A stretch of DNA of 64,000 nucleotides from Platycnemis pennipes. Lineage: Eukaryota; Arthropoda; Insecta; Odonata; Platycnemididae. The notes under the pieces were generated by a model. It was not told the origin of the DNA. It made no database searches and saw only the letters and a program-made list of their open reading frames with translations. The position numbers and the translations under genes are program-made. How positions within the stretch are numbered: the first letter of the stretch is position 1; each line of letters opens with the position of its first letter. Shown here piece by piece: positions 54,895 to 64,000 of the stretch. Location: positions 111,311,271 through 111,375,270 of the forward strand of contig OW121851.1 in the NCBI GenBank assembly GCA_933228895.1. The letters run 5' to 3'.

Positions 54895-55150
54895 CTTAAG
54901 GAGTGACATCCATTCCCCTGTGAGACTTTTTATGGCCGCAGTGATCAACCCGAGTTCACCTATGTCTGACCTTGTTGGCAACTGCGATTTACGTCTCAAT
55001 CCGTGGGGCCAGCTCCTTTTCGCAATGGCACCTGTGGTTTCCCAGGAGGACCTGGTACCCTCTGATTGGATTAACCGGACGCATCCAATGGCCTTTAGCG
55101 GGCCTCCCGGGACGTTTATTTCGCAGCCCAACGCCCTACTCACGGGTCTA
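54895..55150. other. Unidentified GC-rich block between two LINE copies
   Basis: A sharply GC-richer block (for example TCCGTGGGGCCAGCTCC, GCGGGCCTCCCGGGACG), open in one plus frame (within 54656-55321) and one minus frame (54883-55143, 86 codons). I recognise no domain. It may be a fragment of an unknown element or captured exon. Confidence 0.35.
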
Positions 55151-55199
55151 CTGCGCCATACATTCCTTCAATGTAGAAGAAGATCGAATTTGTTCAAAT

Positions 55200-55787
55200 T
55201 CTGCCTCCTTGTGTATTTAAGATCGGCAAGATTTATAAAGGGGCGGTACGAGCTCAACCGGCCTATGAAGAAGATCTTAATAGGGATATTTTTCAGACTG
55301 TACGTTAAAATATCGACCTAATCGCTTAATTCCAAGACAATATTCAATGAAAACGTTAAACACATTTACACCTACAACACAACGTTGCTGCGAAATACTT
55401 ACTATGGTAGAATGGACCATAAGTATAAAATTGGGGTTATTGATTGCCGAACCGACAGATTTAAGATGTCTTTCATTCCTCGTACTGTTAGGGATCTGAA
55501 TAGCCCTGATTATATTCAATATTATATACACTAGTATCAATATAATTTATCAATAAAGCGTAGACAGTAGAATGTTGGCATAAAGGCTTCTAGCTAATCT
55601 AACTAAGAGCGCTTTTATGCATTCTTGCTCTTGAATATTTTTAGGTTGTAACAGTTCGGATAAATTGTAGCTACTAAAATAAAATGTATTCATATTTTAT
55701 CATGATTAGTAGTGCATCTATAGTGAAGATTTCACCCCCTGACACACAGCTTTATGGTGGCTTACAGAGTATTGTGTAGATTTTGAT
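55200..55787 (+). mobile_element. CR1-like LINE 3' part
   Basis: AGATCGGCAAGATTTATAAA, GGACCATAAGTATAAAATTG, TTGATTGCCGAACCGACAG, CTCGTACTGTTAGGGATCTG and the stem CTGACACACAGCTTTATGG. The C-terminal RT codons are degraded by stops (NSRTDRFKM-like). Confidence 0.75.
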
Positions 55788-57950
55788 TATTAATTACTTT
55801 TAAACACCCTGGCGTGTTTCACCGTTATCCGTGTTTCCTCATTTGCTAATTTTGGAGCACTTTAAAATATCACCCTTAGCGGTGTTTACATAATCTCTTC
55901 GACCAATGTATCAGTACGTTTTATTTGACATTCCCCTCTTCATTGTGTTTGTAGGACCATAGGTGGAAGGTTTTGAATACACCATTGATAAACGCCCCTG
56001 ATTCTATGGACATTTAGGGCTTATACCTTTTCTGAGTACATTAAAGATATACATATTTGGTACTCCATATGCAACTGTAGGTAAGATCATGAAGATATAA
56101 TGAGAGAGTTAGAAAGTATGGACAGAGAGATTTTTAACTGTCATTCTGCCTGAGTACAGAAAAGGGACATTAATACATGAAATGGGAAAATAATTTGGAT
56201 GGACTACCGATACTGATTCCGCCCTCAAGCGCCTTACAGACTTGATAACCAAAGAGTAAGTAATGAGGACAGGCGTTTTATATTTTAGCCTTTATTGCTA
56301 GGCCTCGTGAACTTCCATGAATATAAAATCACGAGTGTAATTGCTTAAGATGCCTCCATGCACGTTTTGCACGTCACGAAAAATATTTGTGGACAAGATC
56401 TGTGTGAAATCTGTTGGATCAATTACTCTAAGGTAGAAACCTACATTGAATGCCAAGTTGCCTTGTTTCCCTGCAAAATAATATTCTTACAGAAAAATCC
56501 ATGTAGCCACTATCAAGTCTGATTGTGTTCCGTCGATAATGTTACACTTGTCTTGATTGACCCCAGTCGCAACTCCAAGGGTAAAACGACTGAAATAATA
56601 CGAAAGTTTGTATATTTTTCCGTAAAGTAAAAAATTAAGGAATCAATTAAAATTTAGGTATTTTTAATGTATTATATGTTCTTAGTGACCTTAGTGTTGT
56701 GGAAGAAGGATAAAGTTTTAAATTAATTTAAGATATTTTCTCCTGTAGAATAAGGGAGAAAATAGTTTACATGGTAGTTAACGGTGGTAAATTAGGTGAT
56801 TATATGTTAATTTAATTATCTGACTGGTGAGTTAATTACGATCGGTGATTTAGATTTTATGCTTCTTTGTTTGTGTGCAATAAATTATAATTATATGTCT
56901 ATTGAAATTTGGTTGCTTTAAACATCTCCTAAAACGTCCGGTACATAATTTTAAATAAATGTATAATATTTGTCTAGTAACTGCCCTCACAGAGTGATAC
57001 TTTTAATGAGGTAGATTGGTGAATTACGTATTAAGGCACTGATTATGTTCCTCTGGGTAAAGTTGAGATATATCTAAAACCTAGAACGTAGTCACTAACA
57101 ATATGATTGTTCTCTGGTCGGTATTGTTTGCCTCTTGCGATGCCACCCCTTGCCACACACCCCTGTAGTGGCTTGAAGTGTACAATGTTAATGAATTCTT
57201 GCCTCCGTTTCCCTCCCATGGCCAAGCGTTTCTGTCAGTGTTCACAAACGCGGGGTTGGAATGAAATCCTTGCCCTCAGTCGAGTCGTCACAAAGCCCTC
57301 TCTCCCCCCCCCCCCCCCCCCCCCCTACCGCCGTCTCGTTCATTTCCCCACAAACTCTCCCTCTTCCAACCCCCCTCCCACCTTTTCTGCCTCCCCCTTC
57401 TCCCGTTCATCTTTTCCACTCGGCCCCATTCCCAGCAGAATGTGTGTGTGTGGGAAAGAGCGCCCCTAGGGATTCAGTTGCTCCTCTCTAGAGTGAGGCT
57501 ACCCCAACCATGCCGTTCAATCTATCTTCCCACTCCCTCCTTTGTCCAAGTATGCCCCGCTCCCACTCCATCTCCACACAAAGGAAGAGTAGGAGTAGAG
57601 GAATTCGAAGAATACTTACACACACTCGCACGAACATTCGCGAACGTTCTTCTCACCGACTTGTTTCCTTTCTTTCATACAGAGGACATTGCAGGGACTC
57701 GGTTTGCGGAATTTTTATTGACGGAGCTAATATGAGTTGGACGAGGCGAAGGGTAAACCATCATCTTCAAGAAATGAAGTCCTATCTTATCCCCATACTC
57801 CAGAGTGAGAGAGAGAGAGAATTACTTCTGCGTTCATCCTCATCGGGAAATGTGAATTGAGCTCCTTTTCGTGTATTATTTATTCTCTCCAATGGATATA
57901 GAATGGTTATTTTTAAATTAATTAATTTTACTTGCTTATTATATGTTGCT
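55788..57950. other. Mostly anonymous; LINE terminus and poly-C
   Basis: A CR1 terminus relic at 57140-57200 (CCTTGCCACACACCCCTGTA). A run of 22 C at 57304-57325 and pyrimidine-rich DNA to 57440 produce spurious proline/serine-rich ORFs up to 120 codons. GAGAGAGAGAGA lies near 57808-57820. No gene was called. Confidence 0.4.
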
Positions 57951-57959
57951 TTACAACAA

Positions 57960-58215
57960 TCAAATTTTCTTTTTAAGCAACTGTCATCAGTAATCTCTCC
58001 AGTTTCTTGCTATGGATTGATCCATCTTCACCGGTCAATCCACGGTACTTGTTATTTTCAGCAATCTTTCCAGATTAGCTTTGACCCGTTTAAGATTTGC
58101 TGCTTCACCTGTGCCCCACACACTAAAGCCGTATCTCATGAGACTTTCGAAAAGACCGCGGTACATCATTTTCAAAATATCTATTGTTACAATGTCCTTT
58201 ACTTTATAGTAAAAC
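57960..58215 (-). pseudogene. RT C-terminal fragment of another jockey/CR1-group LINE
   Basis: A minus frame reads ILKMMYRGLFESLMRYGFSV, WGTGEAANLKRVKA and LERLLK. This matches the pattern YxxLFxSHLxYGxxxWG...NLxRVxxLQK seen after the RT domain in jockey/CR1-group elements. It is not the same family as the CR1-like copies above. No flanking element structure was found. Confidence 0.6.
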
Positions 58216-58382
58216 TATACTATGTAGTAAAACTATAAAAAAACATGAAATACCTGAGTTTATTATTTAATGTACGCAAAGGAAACATTGTCTACTCGAA
58301 ATTTAGGATGCATAATATGATTTTTTTTTGCTCTGAAGCATGGTCATCGAGTAAAGAGGGAATACTTAAACGTTAATGCCAG

Positions 58383-58921
58383 AATGGGGTCGTTTACCAT
58401 ATTTTTTTATTGCCGAATCTGATAGAGTTTGTAAAATAAAAGGACCCATATTTTTCCGTTTTCTAATCCGACAATTATTTCTCGAGTTATAAGCGGCGAA
58501 AAACTGATGTTTTTAACCCTTTCGGAAAAGTGGGTGTGGTGCAACCTCTGACGTATATCGACTTCGTCCAATCACAACTGAGCCCGCGAAGCTACTTCGC
58601 CTTATCGCAAAGGGGGAGAATACAGCTGACTCGGCCAATGGGAGCGATTTCGACAGCATCTTTGCGAGCAGACCTTCCGAGAACCCCCCTCCACTCCCTT
58701 CCCCCTCCCCTGAAAGCAGTCAAGGACGGGAGGAAAATGACGTCAATGTTATCACAGCAGCATTTTCGGTGGGCGTCACCTTTTGCTTATTAAAATTTTT
58801 GATTTATGAGTGAATGGTTGTGGTTAGAAGATTAATTTTTTCACTAAAATTCGTTTTTCGTTTCCATCTAACGATTTCGTGTACAAAATTGCGATTTCGG
58901 TTCCGAGTAAACGCCCCCATT
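58383..58921 (+). mobile_element. MITE family A, copy 3 (full length)
   Basis: The cleanest copy: AATGGGGTCGTTTACC to GAGTAAACGCCCCCATT, 539 bp. It contains GTGGGTGTGG, CCAATCACA, CCAATGGG and TGACGTCA words and a purine-rich third. No coding potential. The left half is about 85-90% identical to the copies at 24842 and 49572. Confidence 0.88.
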
Positions 58922-59240
58922 CTAAAGAGATGTACATTTGGAGGAAGAACTTGCTGAAATTAACAAGATGGATTCATGTGTGCGAATAAAAGATACAGTA
59001 ATGGCGGACAAAATGAATGTAATACATGGGCGATTGCTCTAAATGCGCCATATATGTATATTTCCCTCAGAGGGTGGCTTTTTTCAGTAGAATAATCTTC
59101 TGATGTACCCATACGTGAAACTACTTGCGAAAGTTTGAATTTTCCGCCTCGACATCGCCAATTTCTTACACTAGAATCTCTCTTTCAGCTTTCTTTATCA
59201 GAAGTCAATAAGGCAGCCACAAGGAAAGGCCACTGTCTCC

Positions 59241-59411
59241 GGCGTTACTTTGTGGAACTTCTTCATGATTAATGAAAGAGGTACTTGGTTAGATTCAACA
59301 CTTTTATTCTAAAACTTCGACCTAGGAAACAGCATCAGGTACCTGATGATGGCACGAGTTGCTGAAACATAAGTCGAAGTTGTAGAATAAAAGTGTGGAA
59401 TCTAAACAAGT
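59241..59411 (+). repeat. Penelope-type palindrome with hammerhead core
   Basis: Starts with GGCGTTACTTTGTGGAACT, shared with 30333. Arms 59277-59340 and 59341-59411 are inverted around ATCAGGTACCTGAT. On the plus strand CTGATGA (59343-59349), GCA...TGC stem II, GAAAC (59363-59367) and ATAAGTC follow the hammerhead order. Stem III appears mutated (ACATAAGT against a palindromic ACTTAAGT). Confidence 0.65.
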
Positions 59412-59716
59412 ACCTATTTCAATAACAAATAAAGGGAACTATATTTCATCTATTTATTACCTGCCCTTGTTGAATTTTTTGTTCATCAACAGCATACTAA
59501 TACTTAAGGTGGCACTTCAGTATTATTCATTCGATCGCCCAATTTTTTTCTCTCTCAAATAAAAGCTGGTCACATATGTGGACTATAAATATTTCACCAA
59601 AAAAGGAAATAAATCAACATATAATTTCAGTAGTCCCATATGTTCTTAAAAGAGGCGAGAAAATATTTTTTCATATGCCAGGTATTTTTCAGGACCGAAG
59701 AGGATAAGGTATATTT

Positions 59717-59780
59717 ACAGATTTTTCACCCCCCGCCACACACCTTAGATGTGGTGCCCAGGGTATTGTGTTAATGTATA
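59717..59780 (+). mobile_element. CR1-like LINE 3' terminus relic
   Basis: TTTTTCACCCCCCGCCACAC, ACCTTAGATGTGGTGCCC and AGGGTATTGTGTTAATGTAT. Only the terminal 60 bp remain. Confidence 0.55.
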
Positions 59781-59884
59781 TTGGAAACGCAAGGGTGATA
59801 TCCTTTCTGTCAGGAATCTTCCAGTGTACAATATACATTACAAAGCAGAATATAGAGTATAAAATTTGTGTTGAAATGAACAGT

Positions 59885-60013
59885 AAATAAATCCTATTTT
59901 CCACCTCCTCCATGAACCTGAGAATTTCATATATATCCAGCACCGTTTTTATTTCGACAGTCTATCGTGCATATTTCTGTGCTTGCATTATGGAATCCAC
60001 GAATATATTAGAT
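59885..60013 (+). repeat. Direct repeat, copy 1
   Basis: ATCCTATTTTCCACC, CTATCGTGCATATTTCTGTG and GAATCCACGAAT recur at 60075-60197 (offset about 185 bp) with moderate divergence. Confidence 0.75.
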
Positions 60014-60074
60014 ACCGTCAACACGTCTAGAGCAGAACATAGAGCACATAATTTTAGTGATGAGATTAACAGTA

Positions 60075-60197
60075 AAGATATCCTATTTTCCACCCCCTCC
60101 GGTAACCTGAAAATTTTGTGTATCCGGTACTTTTTTCACTTCAATTAGACCGATGGTATCGTCCATATTTCTATGCTCGCATTATTGAATCAACGAA
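60075..60197 (+). repeat. Direct repeat, copy 2
   Basis: Second copy (ATCCTATTTTCCACCCCC, TATCGTCCATATTTCTATGC, GAATCAACGAATG). An RTE-like LINE 3' tail begins directly after it at 60199. Confidence 0.75.
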
Positions 60198-60198
60198 T

Positions 60199-60845
60199 GT
60201 CATCATCATGGGTCAACAATCCTAGGATTGGTTTGACGCAGCTCTCCACTCGATTCTTCCTCCAGCTTAACCTCTTCATATTAACGTAGTCCCTCTCTTT
60301 CACGTCCTTTACGACCTGTTCTATGTAAATCATACGAGGCCCTCTTTTCCATTCTTCCCGTTCACGTTTCCTTCGACGATTTTCTTCATCAGGTCATCGT
60401 GTCTTAAGATATGGCCGATTAAGATGTGCCGTCTTCTTTTTATGATTTTCAGAAGACTTCTTTTTTCTCCCACTCTTCTTAGGACTTCTTCATTTGTCAC
60501 TCGGTCGATCCATTTTATCTTCATCATTCTTCGGTAGGACCATATTTCGAATGCTTCCACCCTTTTCTTCTCCGCTGCTGTCATCGTCCATGCCTCACTG
60601 CCTCCTAAAGAAACATGCTCCAGATATGCGTTCTGATGAATTGCTTCTTAACTTCTAAGCTTGTATTTCCAGCTGTAAGTAGAATCTTCTTTTGATAGAA
60701 TGCCCTCTTTGCCTGGACTATTCTACTCACTATTTCTTTCTTGCTTCGTCCATCTTTGGTTACTCTGCTTCCCAGGTAACAGAACTCTTTCACCTCTTCT
60801 AGTTTCTGTTTTCCTAGTATAACGTTGGTTTTGGCTCTATATTAG
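60199..60845 (-). mobile_element. RTE-like LINE 3' part
   Basis: Tail CATCATCATGGG, then GTCAACAATCCTAGGATTGG. It extends to the EFCYLGSRVTKDGRSKKEIV region near 60790. 5' truncated. It is the best-preserved C-terminus of this family in the window. Confidence 0.88.
60330..60793 (-). pseudogene. RTE-like RT C-terminus
   Basis: Two frames. 60793-60605: EFCYLGSRVTKDGRSKKEIV, QAKRAFYQKKILLTAGNTSL, KKQFIRTHIWSMFL. 60584-60330: RVEAFEIWSYRRMMKIKWID, RVTNEEVLRRVGEKRSLLKI, HILIGHILRHDDLM. A frameshift near 60600 separates them. The order is that of the domain after the RT palm in RTE/CFDP2-like elements. The catalytic part is absent. Confidence 0.88.
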
Positions 60846-61589
60846 ATTTGGCTAAATATTACATATTAGATATCGTCTCATGATTGCCTGTTGCAGAGAC
60901 CGCCAGCTTCATAAGGGGTGCAATATTGGAATGTTACCAGATACGAAATCTAATGAGAGCGCACACCCCAAGATCATTCTCCCTCCGGTTGATGAAGCAT
61001 CGACGTTCTGTCTCCCCCAAGGGAGAAACTCTCATTTCTGTCGTCATTTGTTTACAGTCTCCGTTTCCAAGGTGGAGGGCTCGATATTGGACTGGTTAAG
61101 GTCTTGAGCCCTCTCTCCCCTAACCCCGTAAGGAAACCGTTTTACCTCTCCCGCCTATTTTACCCTCAATTTACACACCCCCTTTCTCAATTTCTCTGGC
61201 TCCCTTCTCGTCAATCCTTTCTCTTCCGTTCTCCTTTTTCACTGCCTTTTCGCCTTTCCTCTCCGTTTTCCTCTTCCTTTTGGCGTCAATAATTGAGGAA
61301 AGTGCGAAAGAGAAGGTTCGACTGAGATAAACGTAAACAATTTTTTTCTTCCCCCTCCAAACACTTCCGTTTATTACTTCTTCTTCTCGCTGATACGTGG
61401 CGTATATGCATATTTGTCTAACCGGCAAAAAGAGGTTGAAAATGAATATTTAATCAAAAGGGTAGGAAATTAGACACATGGGGCAATAATGTTACTCGGG
61501 AGCATTTTAGGCGATGGTGGACCAAGGAACGTCGTTCTCGAAACAGATTTTTATAATTAGGAGAGAACGTATGGCAAGAATACTTGTTA
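60846..61589. other. Non-coding, pyrimidine-rich 61100-61280
   Basis: CT-rich sequence gives spurious ORFs (for example 61171-61428 minus). No repeat family was recognised. Confidence 0.4.
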
Positions 61590-62010
61590 GATATGACCAT
61601 CGTATGTCATGCAGTTCTTAGAACAGTTTGCTGCAGGCCTATATTCTACCCTCACCCCTGCAAAGTCTTTTTTATACCCTTGTACCTCTTTATGTTTCAT
61701 TTTTACCTTTTTTACCAGACCCATGTTTTTGGTCTTGGGTCTTCTTCCTGTTGTTTTCCCTTCTATGTTTCTTACAAATTCGTTTTTCCTAAAGTATGGC
61801 CTATAGATATGGATAGTTTCTTCCTGATAGTATTTTATATTGTTTTCTTCTCTTCTTACGTACACCCGCATTTCTTTTATAATACTTCTATTTTGTCTTC
61901 AGCATACGACTCCAGCTCCTAGTGTCACACGCCTCTCTTCTCTTCTGTTCCAACTTTTCAATGTTCCATATCTCTGAGCCATATAGTGCAGCACTCCGCT
62001 GGAATATATC
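61590..62010 (-). mobile_element. RTE-like LINE C-terminal relic, degenerate
   Basis: On the minus strand: SAALYGSEIWNIEKLEQKRR near 62000-61930 (matches LYGSEtWtl.kkekkr), then GRRPKTKNMGLVKKVKMKH and VEYRPAANCSKNCMT near 61750-61600. These follow the family order GRPRxxYMxQVKKD...EWRAAANQSWDC. Diverged more than the other copies. Confidence 0.6.
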
Positions 62011-63799
62011 GACGTACCTACTGCTTCATTATCGCTAATTTCATTTTCTTTGAACATGTTATAATATGAAAAGGTTAATGAGAAGTTTGATATTTTTTGA
62101 TTACGAAAAGTAGACCTTGGTAAAAGAAAGTAAGAATAGATTACTGGAGGTTGAGATGTGAAACTAGAAAAATGTGGATATGACAGTGTGCTAAGTATTT
62201 TTAATGGGTTGAAGTAAATTACGTGGGGCATATTAGGGGCAAGGAAAAAGTAATTTCTAAAATTTGGCTGTATAGAAGATCCTTTGATTTTAATCCTGGG
62301 TAAAAAAGGAAATTAAAGATAAAGGATAAACATTTCGGAGGACAGCGATGAAGGTGTAGGTTGTGTTGAACTAAATGGTAAATTCGTTTCTGGAAGTACA
62401 TAATCGTTTAAAAGTGAAAAAAGAAAGCAGAAGTGACCAGCGCTTTCCCTCACCTGTAGAACACACCCTTTTATGCATCTAATGGGTGACACGATTTTAG
62501 ATACAGTTCAATGATTGCTGCTGACGGGTTTCTTTTTTTAATTTTACATTAAAGCAAAAATGTGTTTGTTGTCATTATGCTATTCTGATACCTTAATTAT
62601 TTCTGAACTAATTAAAACTTACCTTAAAAACTCTTTTGACTCCATGCTGCCGATTGCTTTTAACGCTCGGTCTCTGTTGTCTCAGGTAACAATATTTTTG
62701 TTATACTTCCAGAGGATACAACAAACTATATACTTCCTTCCAGCAAGCATGAAATATTATTCAAAAAGATAAATTTTCATGTCATTCGTAAACAAAATGT
62801 TGTTTTCTATAATTTCTCCCTTTGATGGAAATCGAAAATTGTATTTGCTAAAAATTCTTACGCTAAATATTTTCATTAATCTCATACGCCACTTTTTTTC
62901 TTTCTTCATTTTTTTTTGTTTTGGTAATGTGGCAATTGACTTATCAGTTCATTGTTTGCCGTAAATTCTTTCTTGGCCTCGTTTCCTCTGTTCCTCTCCT
63001 CCTCTGTTCAACAGAGGTGTTTCTCTCTATGATTCCAAGTTTTCGGAATTCGGTTATGAAGACGACTAAGGGACTGTTTGTTTCTCAATCCAACTCCCAT
63101 CAAAATTATTTCCCATCTTTTCCTTTTCTCTAACTTGTGACGTCCATACTTTCTCCCTCTTAAACTTCCTTCGCAGCCCCATGTTCTATCTCCGTAATTT
63201 TCCCAATTTCTCTAGATCTCTTCACACTTAGTTCCTACCCTGCCCATCCTCTGCTCCTTTTCCCCAAACCCTTTTTTCTTTGGAACTGTCTTCGCCTCTC
63301 TTACCCTCCTCAATCTAACTCCAGACCCACTTAGCTGCCCCGGTATCTTCACTAGCTTCCTCATCCTGAATATATTCTATAGTCCTATGTTGGAATATTT
63401 TGTGTTGCTGATATTTCGCGTAAAATTCATTTTGTTTTCTTACGCATACCATGTTTTTTTTATTATCCTAAAATAAATATTGGCCATTATATGAGTAGAT
63501 TTCCGCTTTTCACACTGATCCTGTGAGTTTTCTTTTCCTGCAGTGCTTCCTGCAATGCAAGGCTTCCGGAATGCATATTTATCTTCATGTTTTTATCAAA
63601 AATGTGCTCACCTTAAAACACAGTTTTATAAACAAGATATATTAGCCTGATCCATATACTATTGCACTTATTTTATAATTACTTTTTATTTGTCCTGTGT
63701 AAAATTATGTAATTCTGACCTAGTTGGAATCAGGGGAGCAGATTGATTTGGGGCTACAGCTCTTACCTACCATCTCGATTTCCATGGTTTGAATCCTTA
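62011..63799. other. 1.8-kb anonymous stretch
   Basis: AT-rich to 62930, then C/T-rich (62940-63360). ORFs reach 110 codons at 61899-62231 minus but overlap the LINE relic and have no domain. No gene was called. Confidence 0.4.
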
Positions 63800-63902
63800 T
63801 ACTTAGCAATCGATATACTGGCCCCTATTTGAGCGCTGCGTACATATACGTAACTTAGAGCTCAGTGTGTCAATTCTGGTTCTTTTTATCGATTGCTAAG
63901 TA
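63800..63902. repeat. 16-bp perfect inverted repeat, 71-bp spacer
   Basis: TACTTAGCAATCGATA (63800-63815) and TATCGATTGCTAAGTA (63887-63902). Just upstream, GGTTTGAATCC near 63786 resembles a polymerase III box B, but no convincing box A was found. Confidence 0.65.
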
Positions 63903-64000
63903 CACCTGGTGACAGTTTAGAGTGTACCACTAAAACTCCCATTCCGGTTACAGTTCACTAACTTCATGTTAGGGTACCGGTCGCTTAAAAGACCCTAGAA

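Noticed and set aside
54656..55321. 221-codon plus-strand ORF as a gene
   Set aside because: It runs across unrelated pieces (repeat flank, GC-rich block, LINE RT end); the reading frame is coincidental.
57107..57860. Several overlapping ORFs, one with an SR-like SRSRG stretch
   Set aside because: Caused by a poly-C run and CT-rich low-complexity DNA; frames contradict one another and lack domains.
63740..63800. Possible tRNA-derived SINE near the window end
   Set aside because: Only a box B-like GGTTTGAATCC is visible; no convincing box A or second copy.

Overview
This is a stretch of a large, repeat-rich animal nuclear genome, most likely an arthropod (probably an insect). It is AT-rich and I found no convincing host gene. 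There are no bacterial features: no operons, ribosome binding sites or long tightly packed ORFs. Nearly every recognisable element is a transposable element, usually truncated, frameshifted or nested in another. The arthropod call is inferred from the mix of families: a P element with a THAP domain, pogo-like, Tc1/mariner-like and piggyBac-like DNA transposons, RTE-like and CR1/jockey-like LINEs, Penelope-like elements and tRNA-derived SINEs. I cannot name the species.

Layout. Positions 1-22500: LINE tails of two families (RTE-like ending in TGA-rich triplets; CR1-like ending in a GCCAC...GTGGC stem and ATGTAG repeats). The longest is an RTE-like reverse transcriptase relic at 16395-18020 (-). 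The same stretch holds a SINE with target site duplications (7245-7590), Penelope-type palindromes at 3063, 3984, 7625 and 21950, foldback sequences near 9850-10124 and a piggyBac-like fragment (18271). Positions 22538-29801: the centrepiece, a P-superfamily transposon with 33-bp terminal inverted repeats and a 9-bp flanking duplication. A pogo-like transposon (23469-26589, TA duplication) is inserted in it, and a 533-bp MITE (24842-25374) is inserted in the pogo-like transposase. Both transposases are pseudogenes. Positions 30384-31185: a Penelope-like remnant encoding a GIY-YIG endonuclease between inverted arms that carry hammerhead-ribozyme-like sequence.

Positions 33973-45265: SINEs with target duplications, a Tc1/mariner-family element (34852-35806) inside a CR1-like LINE, a tRNA-like sequence inside an inverted repeat (39891-40043), a large Penelope-type palindrome (40684-41065) and a Harbinger-like MITE (43915-44545). 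Positions 45266-64000: long low-information AT-rich DNA with direct repeats, two more full copies and one partial copy of the 533-bp MITE family, more LINE relics and two more ribozyme-type palindromes.

The most striking theme is at least eight Penelope-type palindromes. Three keep a hammerhead core (CUGANGA ... GAAA). The three-level P > pogo > MITE nest can be ordered in time from sequence alone. All calls are from reading the sequence; no database search was possible.
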